From NCBI RefSeq assembly GCF_003725995.1, contig NZ_QIBX01000008.1:45975-109974 (forward strand): a stretch of DNA of 64,000 bases, in the 5' to 3' direction. The notes under the pieces were generated by a model. That model was not told the DNA's origin. It searched no databases and worked only from the letters and a program-made list of their open reading frames with translations. Below are positions 45,245-55,473 of the stretch, piece by piece. Within the stretch, counting starts at the first letter, position 1. Every line of letters begins with the position of its first letter. Origin of the DNA: Slackia equolifaciens. GTDB taxonomy: Bacteria > Actinomycetota > Coriobacteriia > Coriobacteriales > Eggerthellaceae. A program made the translations under genes and the position numbers.

Positions 45245-46513
45245 TTAGTCCTCGCCATTGTCGTTCTTTTGCCCCTCGCCGGCGTCCTCCACGCGGGCGT
45301 GCTTGCCGCGCTTCTCCTTCAAGGCAGCCCGCTTAGCCGCAAGCCGGTCGCGCCATGGCGTGCGCTCGTGGTCGGCGCGCGGAGAGGGCGCGATGCGCGT
45401 GCCCGTAATCAAGCCGTTCAGCATCACAAACGGATGCCCCATGGCGCTGCGCACCGCACGCACGATGACGCTCAGCGCCCAAATGGCGAAAAACACCAGC
45501 AACACGGCCACGAGCAGCGCGGGGTCTACCCACTTCTCGCTGGCGCGCATGGCAAGAGGCAACCCCTGCACAAGCGCGGCAGGCGCCGCCACCACAAGCA
45601 GATACAGCACGAGATAGCGCAATCCACGGCGCCACCAGGGCGCCTTCGACCCATCGGGGGCCACGATCCGAAGGCGCAGCACCCGCTGCCCCGGCGTGGC
45701 GGAACCGGGCAGGGCGGGAATCAGCACGAAGCATATGGCGAATACGGCGGTCTCCGCCGCTTGATGGTCGGCGATAGCGCTCAAGCCGGCATCCTTCCAC
45801 GCGCTGCCCACAAGCGCCGCAGCGAGCGATGCGATAAGCATGTCCACCGCGAACGAAACGATGCGCCTGGTAAGCGTTGCGCGCGAGCCCTTCTCCCACG
45901 CCTCCTGGTTTACCTCGTCCATATCGGGCAGCACGCGCGCCAGCAGAAGCGCCAGCCAGAAGCCCACCATCGATCCGGTAGTGTTGGTGATCAAGTCATC
46001 TACGTCGAACAGGCGATACGGATGCTCGTAGATGCCGAACAAGCCCGTAATCTGGGACGTTTCGAAGAAGAGCGTCCACAGAAAGCCCAGGATGAGCACC
46101 TGCCACCATGTACGATGAAAGTAATAGCGCAGAAAGAACCCGAACGGAACCGTAAGCAGCACGTTGAACAGCACCTGATATACCGCGGGCGTCGTGAGCG
46201 CCGCCACCCATGTAGACGAGTCCGACGTCACGTGCGAGCTTCGCGCTATCTCGCCGATGAAGGAGAACGGCACAAGCTGCGGATGGGCGGCATAGGGCAC
46301 ATACACGTCCTGCGCGGGCAGCGGAAGAATGACCAGGAAATAAGCCGCCATCAGATAGAGCACGAACAGGTACACGACGAACGTGCGCCACCAGGGCACG
46401 CTGCCGAACCTGCGGTACTGCACCACCAGATACGGCAGCGTGATGAGCGCCGCGGCAAACGGGAACGCGATGCAGGCTATCGCGATATTATTCAGATAGA
46501 CGTTAGAGAACAT
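45245..46513 (-). CDS. VanZ-like and RDD-domain fusion membrane protein
   Basis: This 422-aa membrane protein has an N-terminal VanZ-like part (residues about 1-190: LVVQYRRFGSVPWWRT, FLWTLFFETSQITGLFG) and a C-terminal RDD-like part beginning ATLTRRIVSFAVDMLIASL (about 215-400). A basic charged tail follows. VanZ-type domains are associated with glycopeptide tolerance or envelope functions, and RDD domains are of unclear function. It is not linked to other van genes. The role is unknown. Confidence 0.75.
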   Translation of the reverse strand: MFSNVYLNNIAIACIAFPFAAALITLPYLVVQYRRFGSVPWWRTFVVYLFVLYLMAAYFLVILPLPAQDVYVPYAAHPQLVPFSFIGEIARSSHVTSDSSTWVAALTTPAVYQVLFNVLLTVPFGFFLRYYFHRTWWQVLILGFLWTLFFETSQITGLFGIYEHPYRLFDVDDLITNTTGSMVGFWLALLLARVLPDMDEVNQEAWEKGSRATLTRRIVSFAVDMLIASLAAALVGSAWKDAGLSAIADHQAAETAVFAICFVLIPALPGSATPGQRVLRLRIVAPDGSKAPWWRRGLRYLVLYLLVVAAPAALVQGLPLAMRASEKWVDPALLVAVLLVFFAIWALSVIVRAVRSAMGHPFVMLNGLITGTRIAPSPRADHERTPWRDRLAAKRAALKEKRGKHARVEDAGEGQKNDNGED

Positions 46514-46596
46514 GGGCGAATCCAGAAGCGAAGATCAATCGGGCGAAACGGCACATGTGCGAAAGCGGAAACTCAGCATCCGCGCATGACGCAGGC

Positions 46597-47904
46597 CTAC
46601 AGCTTCGTCGCTTTGCCAAGCACGGCGCTCTCCGCGGTTACCGGAGTGCCGTCGGCAAGCACGTGATGCGGCAAAAGCTCAAGCAGCGGCTTCACCACGA
46701 AATCGCGCTCGCAAACGCGCGGGTGCGGCAGCGTAAGCTCCTCGGTGCTCACCACGTACATCTGGTAGTCGATGATATCCAGGTCGAGCGTGCGCGGCCC
46801 ATTCTCAATCTCGCGTACGCGCCCCAGGCTGTCCTCTATGGCATGCAGGTATCGCAGCAGCTCTTTCGGCGGCACGCCGGTGCGCGCAAGCACCACGGCG
46901 TTCACGAATGCGTCCTGGTCTTCGTAGTAGGCGGGCTCGCTCTCGTAATAGCCGGAGATATCGACAATCTGCGTGTCGGGAATGGAGCACAGCCCCGTGA
47001 TGGCCTGCTGCAGGTTGGCGATCTTGCCCTCGGTCTCCTCGCCGGGATTGGCCACCAGGGCAACGTTCGACCCCAAGCCGATCAGCACATAGGGGCGCAG
47101 ATCCTTGAGAGCGGCAGCCGTCGCCTCCACGTTGTGCGTACGCACGACCGAGGCGCCCAACTCGCACGCGGCCAACGCCTCGCTCGCCGATGCCTGGTCG
47201 CGGTCGGCGGGGTTCTCGATCCCATACGCCGCGCCGATGTAGCTCTTGCGCGACACCGCGCACATCGCGGGATATCCCAGGCGGCAGATCTCGTGGAAGT
47301 TGCGCATGAGCTCCATGGTCTGCGACGCGGTTTTCCCGAACCCGGGACCGGGGTCGACGCAAATGCGTTCACGCGCCACGCCGGCAGCTTCAAGCTTGGA
47401 TGCCTGGCCGGCTAGGTAATCGCGCACCTCGGTCACCACGTCACCATATTGGGGATCGTCCTGCATCGTCGCGGGATCGCCCTTCATATGCATGACCACC
47501 AGCCCTGCGTCGCACCCCAGGGCAACATCCACCATTGCCGGATCCGAAAAGCCCGTCACGTCATTGATGATGGCGGCGCCCGCTTCCACGCACGCTTGGG
47601 CAACCTCGGCATGGCGCGTGTCAATGCTCACGCATATTCCCAGGTCGGCAAGCTGGCGAACAACGTCGAGAACGCGAGAGAGCTCCTCCTCCACGCTTAC
47701 CTCTGCGGCGCCCGGGCGCGCGGACTCGCCGCCCACATCGATGATCTGCGCACCCGCATCCACCATGGCGCGGGCATGCTTTACCGCCGATGCGAAATCG
47801 GCGTGCGCGCCCCCGTCAGAGAACGAATCGGGCGTCACGTTGAGGATGCCCATAATCACCGGCACGCGCGAGTCGAACTCGAACGCTCCACATTTCCACA
47901 TCAT
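46597..47904 (-). CDS. FolP-FolK fusion (dihydropteroate synthase plus HPPK)
   Basis: This bifunctional folate-pathway enzyme (435 aa) has its DHPS domain at residues about 12-268 (MGILNVTPDSFSDGG, DVGGESARPGA, DPGPGFGKT). The HPPK domain occupies about 272-435 (YVLIGLGSN, GYYESEPAYYEDQDAFVN, NGPRTLDLDII). HPPK makes the pyrophosphate that DHPS condenses with p-aminobenzoate, so the fusion joins consecutive steps in reversed order. The start is likely MMWKCGA at 47904. It lies downstream of hpt-ftsH, separated by a hairpin at 48009-48037. Confidence 0.9.
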   Translation of the reverse strand: MMWKCGAFEFDSRVPVIMGILNVTPDSFSDGGAHADFASAVKHARAMVDAGAQIIDVGGESARPGAAEVSVEEELSRVLDVVRQLADLGICVSIDTRHAEVAQACVEAGAAIINDVTGFSDPAMVDVALGCDAGLVVMHMKGDPATMQDDPQYGDVVTEVRDYLAGQASKLEAAGVARERICVDPGPGFGKTASQTMELMRNFHEICRLGYPAMCAVSRKSYIGAAYGIENPADRDQASASEALAACELGASVVRTHNVEATAAALKDLRPYVLIGLGSNVALVANPGEETEGKIANLQQAITGLCSIPDTQIVDISGYYESEPAYYEDQDAFVNAVVLARTGVPPKELLRYLHAIEDSLGRVREIENGPRTLDLDIIDYQMYVVSTEELTLPHPRVCERDFVVKPLLELLPHHVLADGTPVTAESAVLGKATKL

Positions 47905-48008
47905 TCGAAAGGTCCTTTCGCCAGAATGCGCGTACCGAAAACGCGCAATGAAGGATGAGGGGGCTTTGCAAAGCTATCCATACCGCCCTTGTCGTGCGGC
48001 AAAGCCCG

Positions 48009-48037
48009 AAGGGCCGGCCCATAAAGAGCCGGCCCTT
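48009..48037 (-). terminator. Hairpin between ftsH and folP
   Basis: A 10-bp stem (AAGGGCCGGC / GCCGGCCCTT) with a 9-nt loop lies 12 nt past the ftsH stop. The T-tract is weak, so termination may be partial. Confidence 0.55.
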
Positions 48038-48048
48038 GCACCGTCTAG

Positions 48049-50475
48049 CTATTTTCTTTCGCCATCCGAAGGAGGCATCGGGGGTCTCTGGGGCTCAGGC
48101 TTAGCCGGCGCCGCCGAAGCTCCCGGGGCTTCCGGAGCCTCCGAAGCCGCAGGCGCGGCAGGCTCCCCCGAAGCTGCGGAATCCGAAGGCGCGCCAGATG
48201 CGCTTTCCTCGGTTGCGCCATGCGCTTGATCGGCGCTGACCTCCACCGTAATGCCGGAGGCGTCTTTGCCAATAAGACCGGCCTTCTCCTTGGCCAGATA
48301 CTCATCCCACGTATTGTCGAGCAGCGCGTCGCATGCGGCGCCGTCCACCGTCTCACGCTCGAGCAGCACTTCGGCCATCAGGTGCATTTGGTCGGCGTGC
48401 TCAGACAGGATCTTATACGCCGTATCGTGCGCCTCCTTCATCAGGCGAGCCACTTCCTCGTCGATGCGCTGCGCCGTCTCGGGCGAGTAGTCCTGCGTGT
48501 TGCCGTAATCGCGGCCCAGGAACACCTCGTGGTTGGGCTGGCCGAACGTCTGCTGGCCCAATGCGTCGGACATTCCGTAGCTCGTCACCATCTTGCGCGC
48601 CTGTTTGGTGGCACGCTCGAGGTCGTTGCTCGCGCCGGTGGTGATGTCGCCGCAGAAGATTTCCTCGGCGACGCGGCCGCCCATGAACACGGCCAAATCG
48701 TCCACCATCTCGTTGCGGCTGACCAAGAACTTGTCCTCGTCGGGGATGGACATGGTGTAGCCCAGCGCCATGCCGCGCGGCACGATGGTGATCTTGTGCA
48801 CCGGGTCGGCATTGGGAAGCAGATGCCCCACCAAGGCATGGCCGCTCTCGTGGTACGCGATGATCTTGCGAGTCTTCTCGTTCATCACGCGGTTCTTGCG
48901 CTCGGGGCCTGCCATCAGGCGCTCCATGGATTCGTTGACTTCGGCCATGCCGATGATCTTCTTGTTGCGGCGCGCGGTGAGCAGAGCCGCCTCGTTCATG
49001 AGGTTCATGAGGTCGGCGCCGGTCATGCCGCTCGTGAGCTTGGCGATGCGCTGCAGATCCACATCGGGGCCCAGGGGCTTGTTCTTAGCGTGCACCTCAA
49101 GGATCTTCTCGCGGCCGCGCACATCGGGTGCGTCCACCACAATCTGGCGATCGAAACGGCCGGGACGCAGCAGGGCCGGGTCAAGCACATCCACGCGGTT
49201 GGTGGCGGCAATCAGCACCACGGCATCGTTTTTCTCGAAGCCGTCCATCTCAACCAGCAGCTGATTGAGGGTCTGCTCGCGCTCGTCGTGGCCGCCGCCC
49301 AGGCCTGCGCCGCGCTGGCGGCCCACTGCGTCGATCTCGTCGATGAAGATGATGGCGGGAGCAGCCTCTTTGGCCTGCTTGAACAGGCTGCGCACGCGGC
49401 TTGCACCCACGCCCACGAACATTTCCACGAACTCAGAGCCGGAGATGCTGAAGAACGGCACCTGCGCCTCGCCCGCCACGGCGCGCGCGAGCAGCGTCTT
49501 GCCGGTGCCCGGAGGACCCACCAAAAGGCAGCCGCGCGGAATCTTGGCGCCTAATGCCTGATACTTCTGAGGATCGGTGAGGAAGTCCTTGATCTCCTGG
49601 AGCTCCTCAACCGCCTCGTCCTCACCGGCCACATCGGAGAATTTCACATCCGGATGGTCAACGGTGTACTCCTTGGCCTTCGCCTTGCCAAACGACATCT
49701 GCGAATTGTTCGCCTTGTTCATCTGCACGAAGAAGAAGATCATCACGCCGATGAGCAGCAGCATGGGCAAGAAGCTCAGCAGCGTGTCGAGCAGGCCGTT
49801 GGGCAGCTGCACCGTATACTGGATGTCAGGATACTGCGAAAGCAGCTGCATGAGCGAGTCCTGGCCCACATAGGTGGAGGTATAGTTGCGCAGCTCGCCC
49901 AAGGATTGGGTCTCAAGCGTCTGGGTTTCCACGCCCGCATCGGCGCCAAGAGCCGACTCCATCTGAGCATTCAGCGATTCAAATGCCTTGTTGTAGGCAT
50001 CCGCCGCCGTAGAGCCCGCCGTGGCAGCGGGATAGTACTGGCCGGACACGGTATAGCTTCCGGCGTCGTAAACCACGTTTTCAACGCGGCCCTGCTCCAC
50101 CGCCTGCACGAACTCAGACGTAACCAGCGTATCGGTCTGCTGGGTGCCCCCCATCAGATTCATCATCTGGCTGCCGATGAAGAACGCGATGAGGAAGAAC
50201 AGCACGGCGGACACGATGCTCATGCGCTGCGGAGGGCGAGGGCTCAATTGTTTGGAATCCTTGGAACCATCCGCATCGCCGCCCATGGTAAACAGCGAGC
50301 CGAAGCCCTCGGGCTCATTGCCCTTGCCGTCAGGGCGCTGCCGCCCACGGGCAGGCTGGTTCGGAGCTTGCCCGTCATTTCCAGGCTGCTGCGGTTGGGG
50401 CGTTTGCGGCGCAGGCGGCTGCGGAGGCTGGGGCCTGCGGTCGCGGTCGTTGGGATTGGTAGGGGTATCGCTCAT
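48049..50475 (-). CDS. ftsH: ATP-dependent zinc metalloprotease FtsH
   Basis: This 808-aa membrane-bound AAA protease has a Pro/Gln-rich cytoplasmic head (1-50), TM1 near 87-107, an extracytoplasmic segment, and TM2 near 232-251. The AAA domain carries Walker A GPPGTGKT at 320-327 and the second-region block [12 protein letters not shown]. The zinc-protease HESGH is at 542-546. A long Ala/Glu/Pro-rich tail of about 60 residues ends the protein. It degrades unfolded membrane and soluble proteins. The start overlaps the stop of the hpt gene as TAATG. Confidence 0.96.
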   Translation of the reverse strand: MSDTPTNPNDRDRRPQPPQPPAPQTPQPQQPGNDGQAPNQPARGRQRPDGKGNEPEGFGSLFTMGGDADGSKDSKQLSPRPPQRMSIVSAVLFFLIAFFIGSQMMNLMGGTQQTDTLVTSEFVQAVEQGRVENVVYDAGSYTVSGQYYPAATAGSTAADAYNKAFESLNAQMESALGADAGVETQTLETQSLGELRNYTSTYVGQDSLMQLLSQYPDIQYTVQLPNGLLDTLLSFLPMLLLIGVMIFFFVQMNKANNSQMSFGKAKAKEYTVDHPDVKFSDVAGEDEAVEELQEIKDFLTDPQKYQALGAKIPRGCLLVGPPGTGKTLLARAVAGEAQVPFFSISGSEFVEMFVGVGASRVRSLFKQAKEAAPAIIFIDEIDAVGRQRGAGLGGGHDEREQTLNQLLVEMDGFEKNDAVVLIAATNRVDVLDPALLRPGRFDRQIVVDAPDVRGREKILEVHAKNKPLGPDVDLQRIAKLTSGMTGADLMNLMNEAALLTARRNKKIIGMAEVNESMERLMAGPERKNRVMNEKTRKIIAYHESGHALVGHLLPNADPVHKITIVPRGMALGYTMSIPDEDKFLVSRNEMVDDLAVFMGGRVAEEIFCGDITTGASNDLERATKQARKMVTSYGMSDALGQQTFGQPNHEVFLGRDYGNTQDYSPETAQRIDEEVARLMKEAHDTAYKILSEHADQMHLMAEVLLERETVDGAACDALLDNTWDEYLAKEKAGLIGKDASGITVEVSADQAHGATEESASGAPSDSAASGEPAAPAASEAPEAPGASAAPAKPEPQRPPMPPSDGERK

Positions 50476-51083
50476 TATCTTCCTTGGTACACTTCGGGCT
50501 TCAGTACTCCGATATAGGGCAGGTTGCGGTAGCGCTCCGCAAAATCGAGCCCGTAGCCGACGATGAACTCATCGGGGCATTCGAAGCCGATATACTTGCA
50601 TTCGATTTCCGCCTGCTGCGGGTTGCGCTTGCGCAGCAGCGTGGCCACCTGGATGGAGGCCGGATTGCGCGATTCGAGCACGCGCAGCAGGTACTTCAGC
50701 GTCAGGCCGGAATCGAGGATGTCCTCGGCGATCAGCACGTGGCGGCCTTCCACGTTGGACGTAAGGTCCTTGATGATGCGAACCACACCGGAGCTTTTCG
50801 AGCCGGTGCCGTACGACGAGACCGCCATGTAATCCATCTCCAGCGGAAGATCGATCGCGCGCACCAGATCGGACATGTAGATGGCGGCGCCTCGAAGAAC
50901 GCTCACCACCAGCAGCGCCGGATCGCCATGAGGCGTAGGCTCATAGGCGGCGTCGCGATAGTCCTCGGTAATCTGCTCGCCGAGCTCGCGCACGCGCTGA
51001 ACGATGGCGTCCTCGGTGAACAGAACTTCGCGAACGTCTGCGTCGCCGTGATACTGCGAATCATGTGCCTGGGTCGTGGACAT
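50475..51083 (-). CDS. hpt: Hypoxanthine phosphoribosyltransferase
   Basis: This 202-aa purine-salvage enzyme converts hypoxanthine or guanine to the nucleotide. LVVSVLRGAAIYMSDLVRAI and the PRPP-binding loop VLIAEDILDSGLTLKYLL are visible, as is a terminal VGYGLDFAERYRNLPYIGVL. Start 51083 follows AAAGGG. It is encoded directly upstream of ftsH, a common arrangement, with the stop and start codons overlapping by one base. Confidence 0.95.
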   Translation of the reverse strand: MSTTQAHDSQYHGDADVREVLFTEDAIVQRVRELGEQITEDYRDAAYEPTPHGDPALLVVSVLRGAAIYMSDLVRAIDLPLEMDYMAVSSYGTGSKSSGVVRIIKDLTSNVEGRHVLIAEDILDSGLTLKYLLRVLESRNPASIQVATLLRKRNPQQAEIECKYIGFECPDEFIVGYGLDFAERYRNLPYIGVLKPEVYQGR

Positions 51084-51517
51084 GGCACCCTTTCTCATCG
51101 AATGGACAACTGATGGTGCAGTGTATCACCGAAGGTAAGGACGCGCCTCAACGATACGGCAACGACGTACCGAAAAACACGATTTCGCAACGTCGGCGTG
51201 GACAAATGCGGCGCACGCGGGGCATCAATCCCCATGCCGTACCTCGTTCGCAACGCTCCTCCCCGCCGCCTTCATCACGGGCAGCGGCTTGGCGGGTGCC
51301 CGCGTTTCACGCCCGATGTTGATTCGCGCCCGACACGCAAGCGCCCAACCGCATCTCGGCTCGCACTATGCCGATTCCTCTCCGAATAAGGAGGAAGGCG
51401 CGTTACCGTAACGCGCCTTCGCATTGTTTTGGCTTGCACGGATTGCTCGCACGCGATGCGCGCAATCCCACTCGGAGCATCGAGCGCATGCGGCTGATCC
51501 GCTAGGACGAGGAGGGC
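51084..51517. other. Intergenic region upstream of hpt
   Basis: About 430 bases with the hpt promoter presumably near the left end and a palindromic hairpin (51394-51420) near the right. No gene is supported. Confidence 0.4.
51394..51420 (-). terminator. Hairpin downstream of the Pro/Gln-rich membrane protein
   Basis: A 13-bp inverted repeat, GAAGGCGCGTTAC / GTAACGCGCCTTC, with a near-zero loop lies about 98 nt past the gene stop at 51518. It is probably a terminator, although the T-tract is short. Confidence 0.45.
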
Positions 51518-52087
51518 CTAGAAATAGTACACAGCCGAGCTCGCCCCCGTTGCAGCGGCACCGATGGCCGCGCAGGCAGTGAATCCGAACAGCATCAGCA
51601 GCAAGATCCAGCCTACGATGGACACCAAAAAGCCAATGAGGGAAAACTTGACCGCCTCGCTTTTGGCCTGCGGAAAGTTATGCGCATTCGTGAGCCACGC
51701 CACGAGTATGGCGAGAGGGCCCAGGAAGAATCCCAGCGCAGCCCAGCCGAATTTCATGCCGCCCGTCAGATAAAGCAGGGGCATGCCCGGCATGTTCTGC
51801 GGCATCGGCTGAGGAGGCACGGCGGGCGCCGGGCCGAACGGCTGCTGGGGCGGAACTTGACCGGCGGGCGGCACCTGCCCGGTCGGAGGCACGTTGCCGG
51901 CGGGCGGAACCTGCCCCGCTGCGGGCGCGAACCCCGCTAGTGGCACCGGGTTCGTTGTCACGGGCTGCTGTTGAACCGACGCGGCGGCGGGCTGGGCCTG
52001 TGCAGCGGCGGGCTGTTCTTGAACGGGAGCCGACGCCGTTTGAGGCGTGGGTTGCTCGGGATTGGTGTTAGTGGTGGCGTCAGCCAT
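51518..52087 (-). CDS. Pro/Gln-rich membrane protein with two or three C-terminal helices (function unknown)
   Basis: This 189-aa protein has its first about 105 residues composed of Pro/Gln/Ala/Val-rich low complexity with repeated Gln-Val-Pro-Pro-Ala-Gly motifs. The rest holds two or three hydrophobic segments (FGWAALGFFLGPLAILVAWL and FSLIGFLVSIVGWILLLMLF). The layout is similar to small DUF-type membrane proteins in this group. It is a stand-alone gene. The function is unknown. Confidence 0.65.
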   Translation of the reverse strand: MADATTNTNPEQPTPQTASAPVQEQPAAAQAQPAAASVQQQPVTTNPVPLAGFAPAAGQVPPAGNVPPTGQVPPAGQVPPQQPFGPAPAVPPQPMPQNMPGMPLLYLTGGMKFGWAALGFFLGPLAILVAWLTNAHNFPQAKSEAVKFSLIGFLVSIVGWILLLMLFGFTACAAIGAAATGASSAVYYF

Positions 52088-52413
52088 GATTCCTCGATTC
52101 CTCGGAATGGTCGAATATTGCCCGATTATACCCAGCGCGCACCGTAAATTGCACTACGCCACAAAGCGCAATTGTTTCGTCGCAAAGCCGTAATGCTTCT
52201 GTAAGAAACCATGCACGTTTTCTTAACCGCCCGCCACAACAAAGCGGGGCAACCGGACGCTATCCGATTGCCCCGCTTATTCAGCTCCATGCATCGCCCG
52301 CCAAAAGAGCAGAGCGCCTTTCGCGTTAGCCACGATCGAAAGGCAGGGCGAAGCATTTGGCAGTTTCGCAACGACGATTACGCCGCGTTGGCACGAGCGG
52401 CGCAATCGCCTGC
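52088..52413. other. Intergenic region between the Pro/Gln-rich gene and the LCP gene
   Basis: About 325 bases. They include the large hairpin 52242-52278, which probably terminates the LCP gene, and the promoter of the Pro/Gln-rich gene near the left end, not pinpointed. Confidence 0.4.
52242..52278 (-). terminator. Long hairpin downstream of the LCP gene at 52414
   Basis: A 16-bp stem (AAGCGGGGCAACCGGA / TCCGATTGCCCCGCTT) with one mismatch and a 5-nt loop lies 136 nt beyond the LCP stop. It is transcribed from that direction and may end the unit. Confidence 0.5.
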
Positions 52414-53922
52414 TTAGCCCGTATAGTCGGCACCAAGAATGACCAGGAAATTCCCGTCAAACGTGTAGCTGCCGTCGTTGAGCATGGTGGTGCCCACGCC
52501 CAGAGCCTCGCCGATGGAACGCGCCTCCGACTCCATGCTGCTATCGTTGTACACAATGAGCGTGCTTGCGTAATCGTAGTTATCGGCGTCGCCCGTCTCG
52601 GTCACATCGTACCCGCTGTTGGTGAGCACGCTCGAAGCAGTTGCCGCCACGCCGCTCACGCCGTTTCCGTTGCGCACCGCTACGGCGTTCTCCGACGCCA
52701 GGCTGCCGGTATTGCCCGAATCAGCCAGCGCGCTCTGCGCGATGTACTCCTTGTCCAGCGTTCCATCGGTCACGCCGCCGCGGTTGGCAGAATCCTCCTC
52801 ATTTACCGTGGGAGACAGGCCCTGATCGACGCGCGTCATCATGGCCTTCCACGCCTCTACGTTGGTGTACTCGATCCACACCCCGTTCTCATACGCCGAC
52901 ACAGTGGGATTCATGCACGAGTAGATGCCCGAATCGGTATCCATGCCCTGCATTTGGAGCGCGATGCTCACAATCTCGTCCACGCTCATATCGGTGGTGA
53001 TGTAATCGGCCATAGAGTTGACCACGCTCGCCATAGTGGCCGGATCGCTGGCGAGCAGTTTCTTGGCGATGGCACCGATCACCAGACGCTGGTTGGCGGC
53101 GCGATAGGTGTCGCCGTCGCCCTGGTCGTCGTAGGAATGGCGGCTGCGGCACAGAATGAGAGCCTGGTCGCCGTTGAGCGTCTGCTCGCCCGCCTCGAGG
53201 CTGCCGCCGGCCTGCGGGTCGTCTATGTCGCGCGGCACGTTCACTTCGATGCCGCCCAGCGAGTCCACCGCCTCCTTGAAGCCGTCGAAATTGATCTCGG
53301 CATAGTGAGAGATGGGCACGCCCGCGTACTCCGACACCACCTCGACCGCATAGGCGGGACCGCCGATGGCGTGAGCCGCGTTGATCTTCTGATAGCCGTT
53401 TTCGCCCATATCCACATACGTGTCGCGCATGATGGAAACGAGCGTGACCTGCTTTTGTTGGGGGTCGATGCGCGCAAGGATGATGGAGTCGCTGCGGAAG
53501 GTGTCGCCGGCGTATTGCTCGCTGTTCTCGCGCTCCGATGAACCATCCACGCCCATGAGCAGCACGTAGAAGGGCTCGCTCGATTCGGTGACGGTGAGCT
53601 GGTTGAGCAGATTGTCGTCCACGCCCTGTTGCAGCTTGCTGTTGATGCCGCCCAAAAACACCGCCGCAGCGGCGCCCGCGCCCACTACGAGCGCAAGAAT
53701 GACAGCCACTACGCCCACGACCACCTTTTTGCGGCGCGACTTCTTGGCGCGCTGCTGAGTGTAGGCGTCCTGCGTCGCGCGGCGCGAATACTGCTGGGCA
53801 GCGGTCTGGCGACCGGCACCCCTATCAAGGCCGCTCGCATCATCGCCACGACGGGGAGTCGTCGAATGGCGGCGCGGCTCGGCAGTGGGAAAGTTGTCGA
53901 ATTTCGAAGATCTACGTGCCAC
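52414..53922 (-). CDS. LytR-CpsA-Psr family protein with LytR C-terminal domain
   Basis: This 502-aa envelope protein has a cytoplasmic basic head (1-65) and one TM (about 66-92). The LCP domain is at about 118-310 (YVLLMGVDGSS, RSDSIILARIDPQQ, VTLVSIMRDTYVD, ALILCRSRHSYDD). A LytR_C-like C-terminal region runs about 415-500 (VAVRNGNGVSGVAATASSVL). LCP enzymes ligate glycopolymers to peptidoglycan. It is paralogous to the next LCP gene on the same strand. Confidence 0.9.
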   Translation of the reverse strand: MARRSSKFDNFPTAEPRRHSTTPRRGDDASGLDRGAGRQTAAQQYSRRATQDAYTQQRAKKSRRKKVVVGVVAVILALVVGAGAAAAVFLGGINSKLQQGVDDNLLNQLTVTESSEPFYVLLMGVDGSSERENSEQYAGDTFRSDSIILARIDPQQKQVTLVSIMRDTYVDMGENGYQKINAAHAIGGPAYAVEVVSEYAGVPISHYAEINFDGFKEAVDSLGGIEVNVPRDIDDPQAGGSLEAGEQTLNGDQALILCRSRHSYDDQGDGDTYRAANQRLVIGAIAKKLLASDPATMASVVNSMADYITTDMSVDEIVSIALQMQGMDTDSGIYSCMNPTVSAYENGVWIEYTNVEAWKAMMTRVDQGLSPTVNEEDSANRGGVTDGTLDKEYIAQSALADSGNTGSLASENAVAVRNGNGVSGVAATASSVLTNSGYDVTETGDADNYDYASTLIVYNDSSMESEARSIGEALGVGTTMLNDGSYTFDGNFLVILGADYTG

Positions 53923-54111
53923 GGGATCTCCAATCTCAGGTCGTTGAATCGAAATCGGCCTTTTATCCTACGCGTGCGAGTGAAAATTCGGGAGTTCATC
54001 CGAACACATTTCATCCGCTCTCCGGCGAATCACCATATCCTTAACCGGCTTTTAAACCGAAAAACGGGGCCGAAAGCCTTGCGCTCTCGACCCCGCGTCC
54101 GCCATAAAGGC

Positions 54112-55473
54112 CTAGTAATAGCCCTCTTCGTAATACGAAGCGTCATCGTAATAGGCGTCGTCGTAATACGTCTCGTCGGTGGCGCCCGATGATTCGCCGC
54201 TTGATTCGGTGGCGTCGGCGGATTCCGAAAGCGAATCCTCCAGCGCCGCTGCGGCCGAATCCGAAAGATCCGCGTTCTCGGCGCCATATTCTTGAACGCC
54301 CGTCACCGTGCCGTCCAGGCCGCCGCCGTCGTTCTTGTTACGGTCCTCGTCTTTGTAGGGAGGAAGGCCCTGGTCGACACGCGACATCATATCCTGCCAT
54401 TCCTCGGTGTTGCAGATTTCGTAATAAATGCCGTCAATCAGCTGCGACACGGTGGGGTTCATCGCGGAATAGATGTCGTTTTCGGTGTCCATCCCCTGCA
54501 TCTGCGTGGCAATGGACACGATTTCCTCCACGTTGAAATCGGTGGTGATGTAATCGGCCATGGAACTGATGGTGTTTGCCATGGTCACCGGATCGCTGGC
54601 GAGAAGCTTCTTGGCGATGGCGCCCATGACCATGCGCTGGTTTGCCATGCGGTAGTAGTCGCCGCTGCCGTAATCGTCGTAAGCGTGACGGCTGCGGCAC
54701 AGAATGAGGGCCTGGTCGCCGTTGAGCGTCTGCTCGCCCGCCTCCACACGGCCGCCGGCCTGCGGGTCGTCGATGGTCATGGGCACGTCCACCTCGATGC
54801 CGCCCAGCGCGTCCACCGCCTCCTTGAAGCCGTCGAAGTCGATGGCGACATAGTGCGAAATATCGACGCCCGCGAATTTCTCGATGGTCTTCACGGTGAG
54901 CGCCGCCCCGCCGTATGCCGCGGCGGCGTTGATCTTGTTGGGACCGTAGCCTTCGATATCGACATAGGTGTCGCGCTCGATGGACACGAGCGTCACGGTT
55001 TTCTGCTGAGGATCGACGCGCGTAAGGATCATGGAGTCGCTGCGGAAGGTGTCGCCAGCAAACTCCGCGCGGTTGGCGCGCTCCTCGGACTTGTCGATGC
55101 CCATAACAAGCATGTAGAACGGCTCGTCGGGCTGCACCTCTTCTTCGGGGGTCAGCACCGCCTCCAGCTCTTCGTCCACGCCTTCGTGCATCTGGTTGGA
55201 GATGCTGTTCAGATAGAGGTAGCCGCCAAACGCCACGCCGCCAAAGAGCAGAGCCACGATCATAACTACGAGCAGAGCAATAAGCCCCTTGCTGCGCTTT
55301 TTCTTTGACGTGTAGTTGGCGCGCGAATACGCCGCCGCGCCGGTAGCGCCGGTGGCGGGAGGAAGCGCATTGGTTTTCGGAGTGCGGCCCGATGCGTGAC
55401 GCGACCCGCCGTAGGACACGGGGCGCACGGTAGAGGGCATCTGGCCGTAGTGTTTGTTGTCTCGTTTATTCAT
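54112..55473 (-). CDS. LytR-CpsA-Psr family protein
   Basis: This 453-aa protein has a TM near residues 63-85, an LCP domain (FYMLVMGIDKS, RSDSMILTRVDPQQ, VTLVSIERDTYVD, CRSRHAYDDYG) and a tail of about 75 residues rich in Asp, Ser and Tyr ending with YYDDAYYDD-type repeats. It lacks the LytR_C domain of its neighbour and shares a near-identical central region with it, including DQALILCRSRH. Presumably it transfers cell-wall glycopolymers. It is divergent from the polysaccharide deacetylase gene. Confidence 0.9.
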   Translation of the reverse strand: MNKRDNKHYGQMPSTVRPVSYGGSRHASGRTPKTNALPPATGATGAAAYSRANYTSKKKRSKGLIALLVVMIVALLFGGVAFGGYLYLNSISNQMHEGVDEELEAVLTPEEEVQPDEPFYMLVMGIDKSEERANRAEFAGDTFRSDSMILTRVDPQQKTVTLVSIERDTYVDIEGYGPNKINAAAAYGGAALTVKTIEKFAGVDISHYVAIDFDGFKEAVDALGGIEVDVPMTIDDPQAGGRVEAGEQTLNGDQALILCRSRHAYDDYGSGDYYRMANQRMVMGAIAKKLLASDPVTMANTISSMADYITTDFNVEEIVSIATQMQGMDTENDIYSAMNPTVSQLIDGIYYEICNTEEWQDMMSRVDQGLPPYKDEDRNKNDGGGLDGTVTGVQEYGAENADLSDSAAAALEDSLSESADATESSGESSGATDETYYDDAYYDDASYYEEGYY

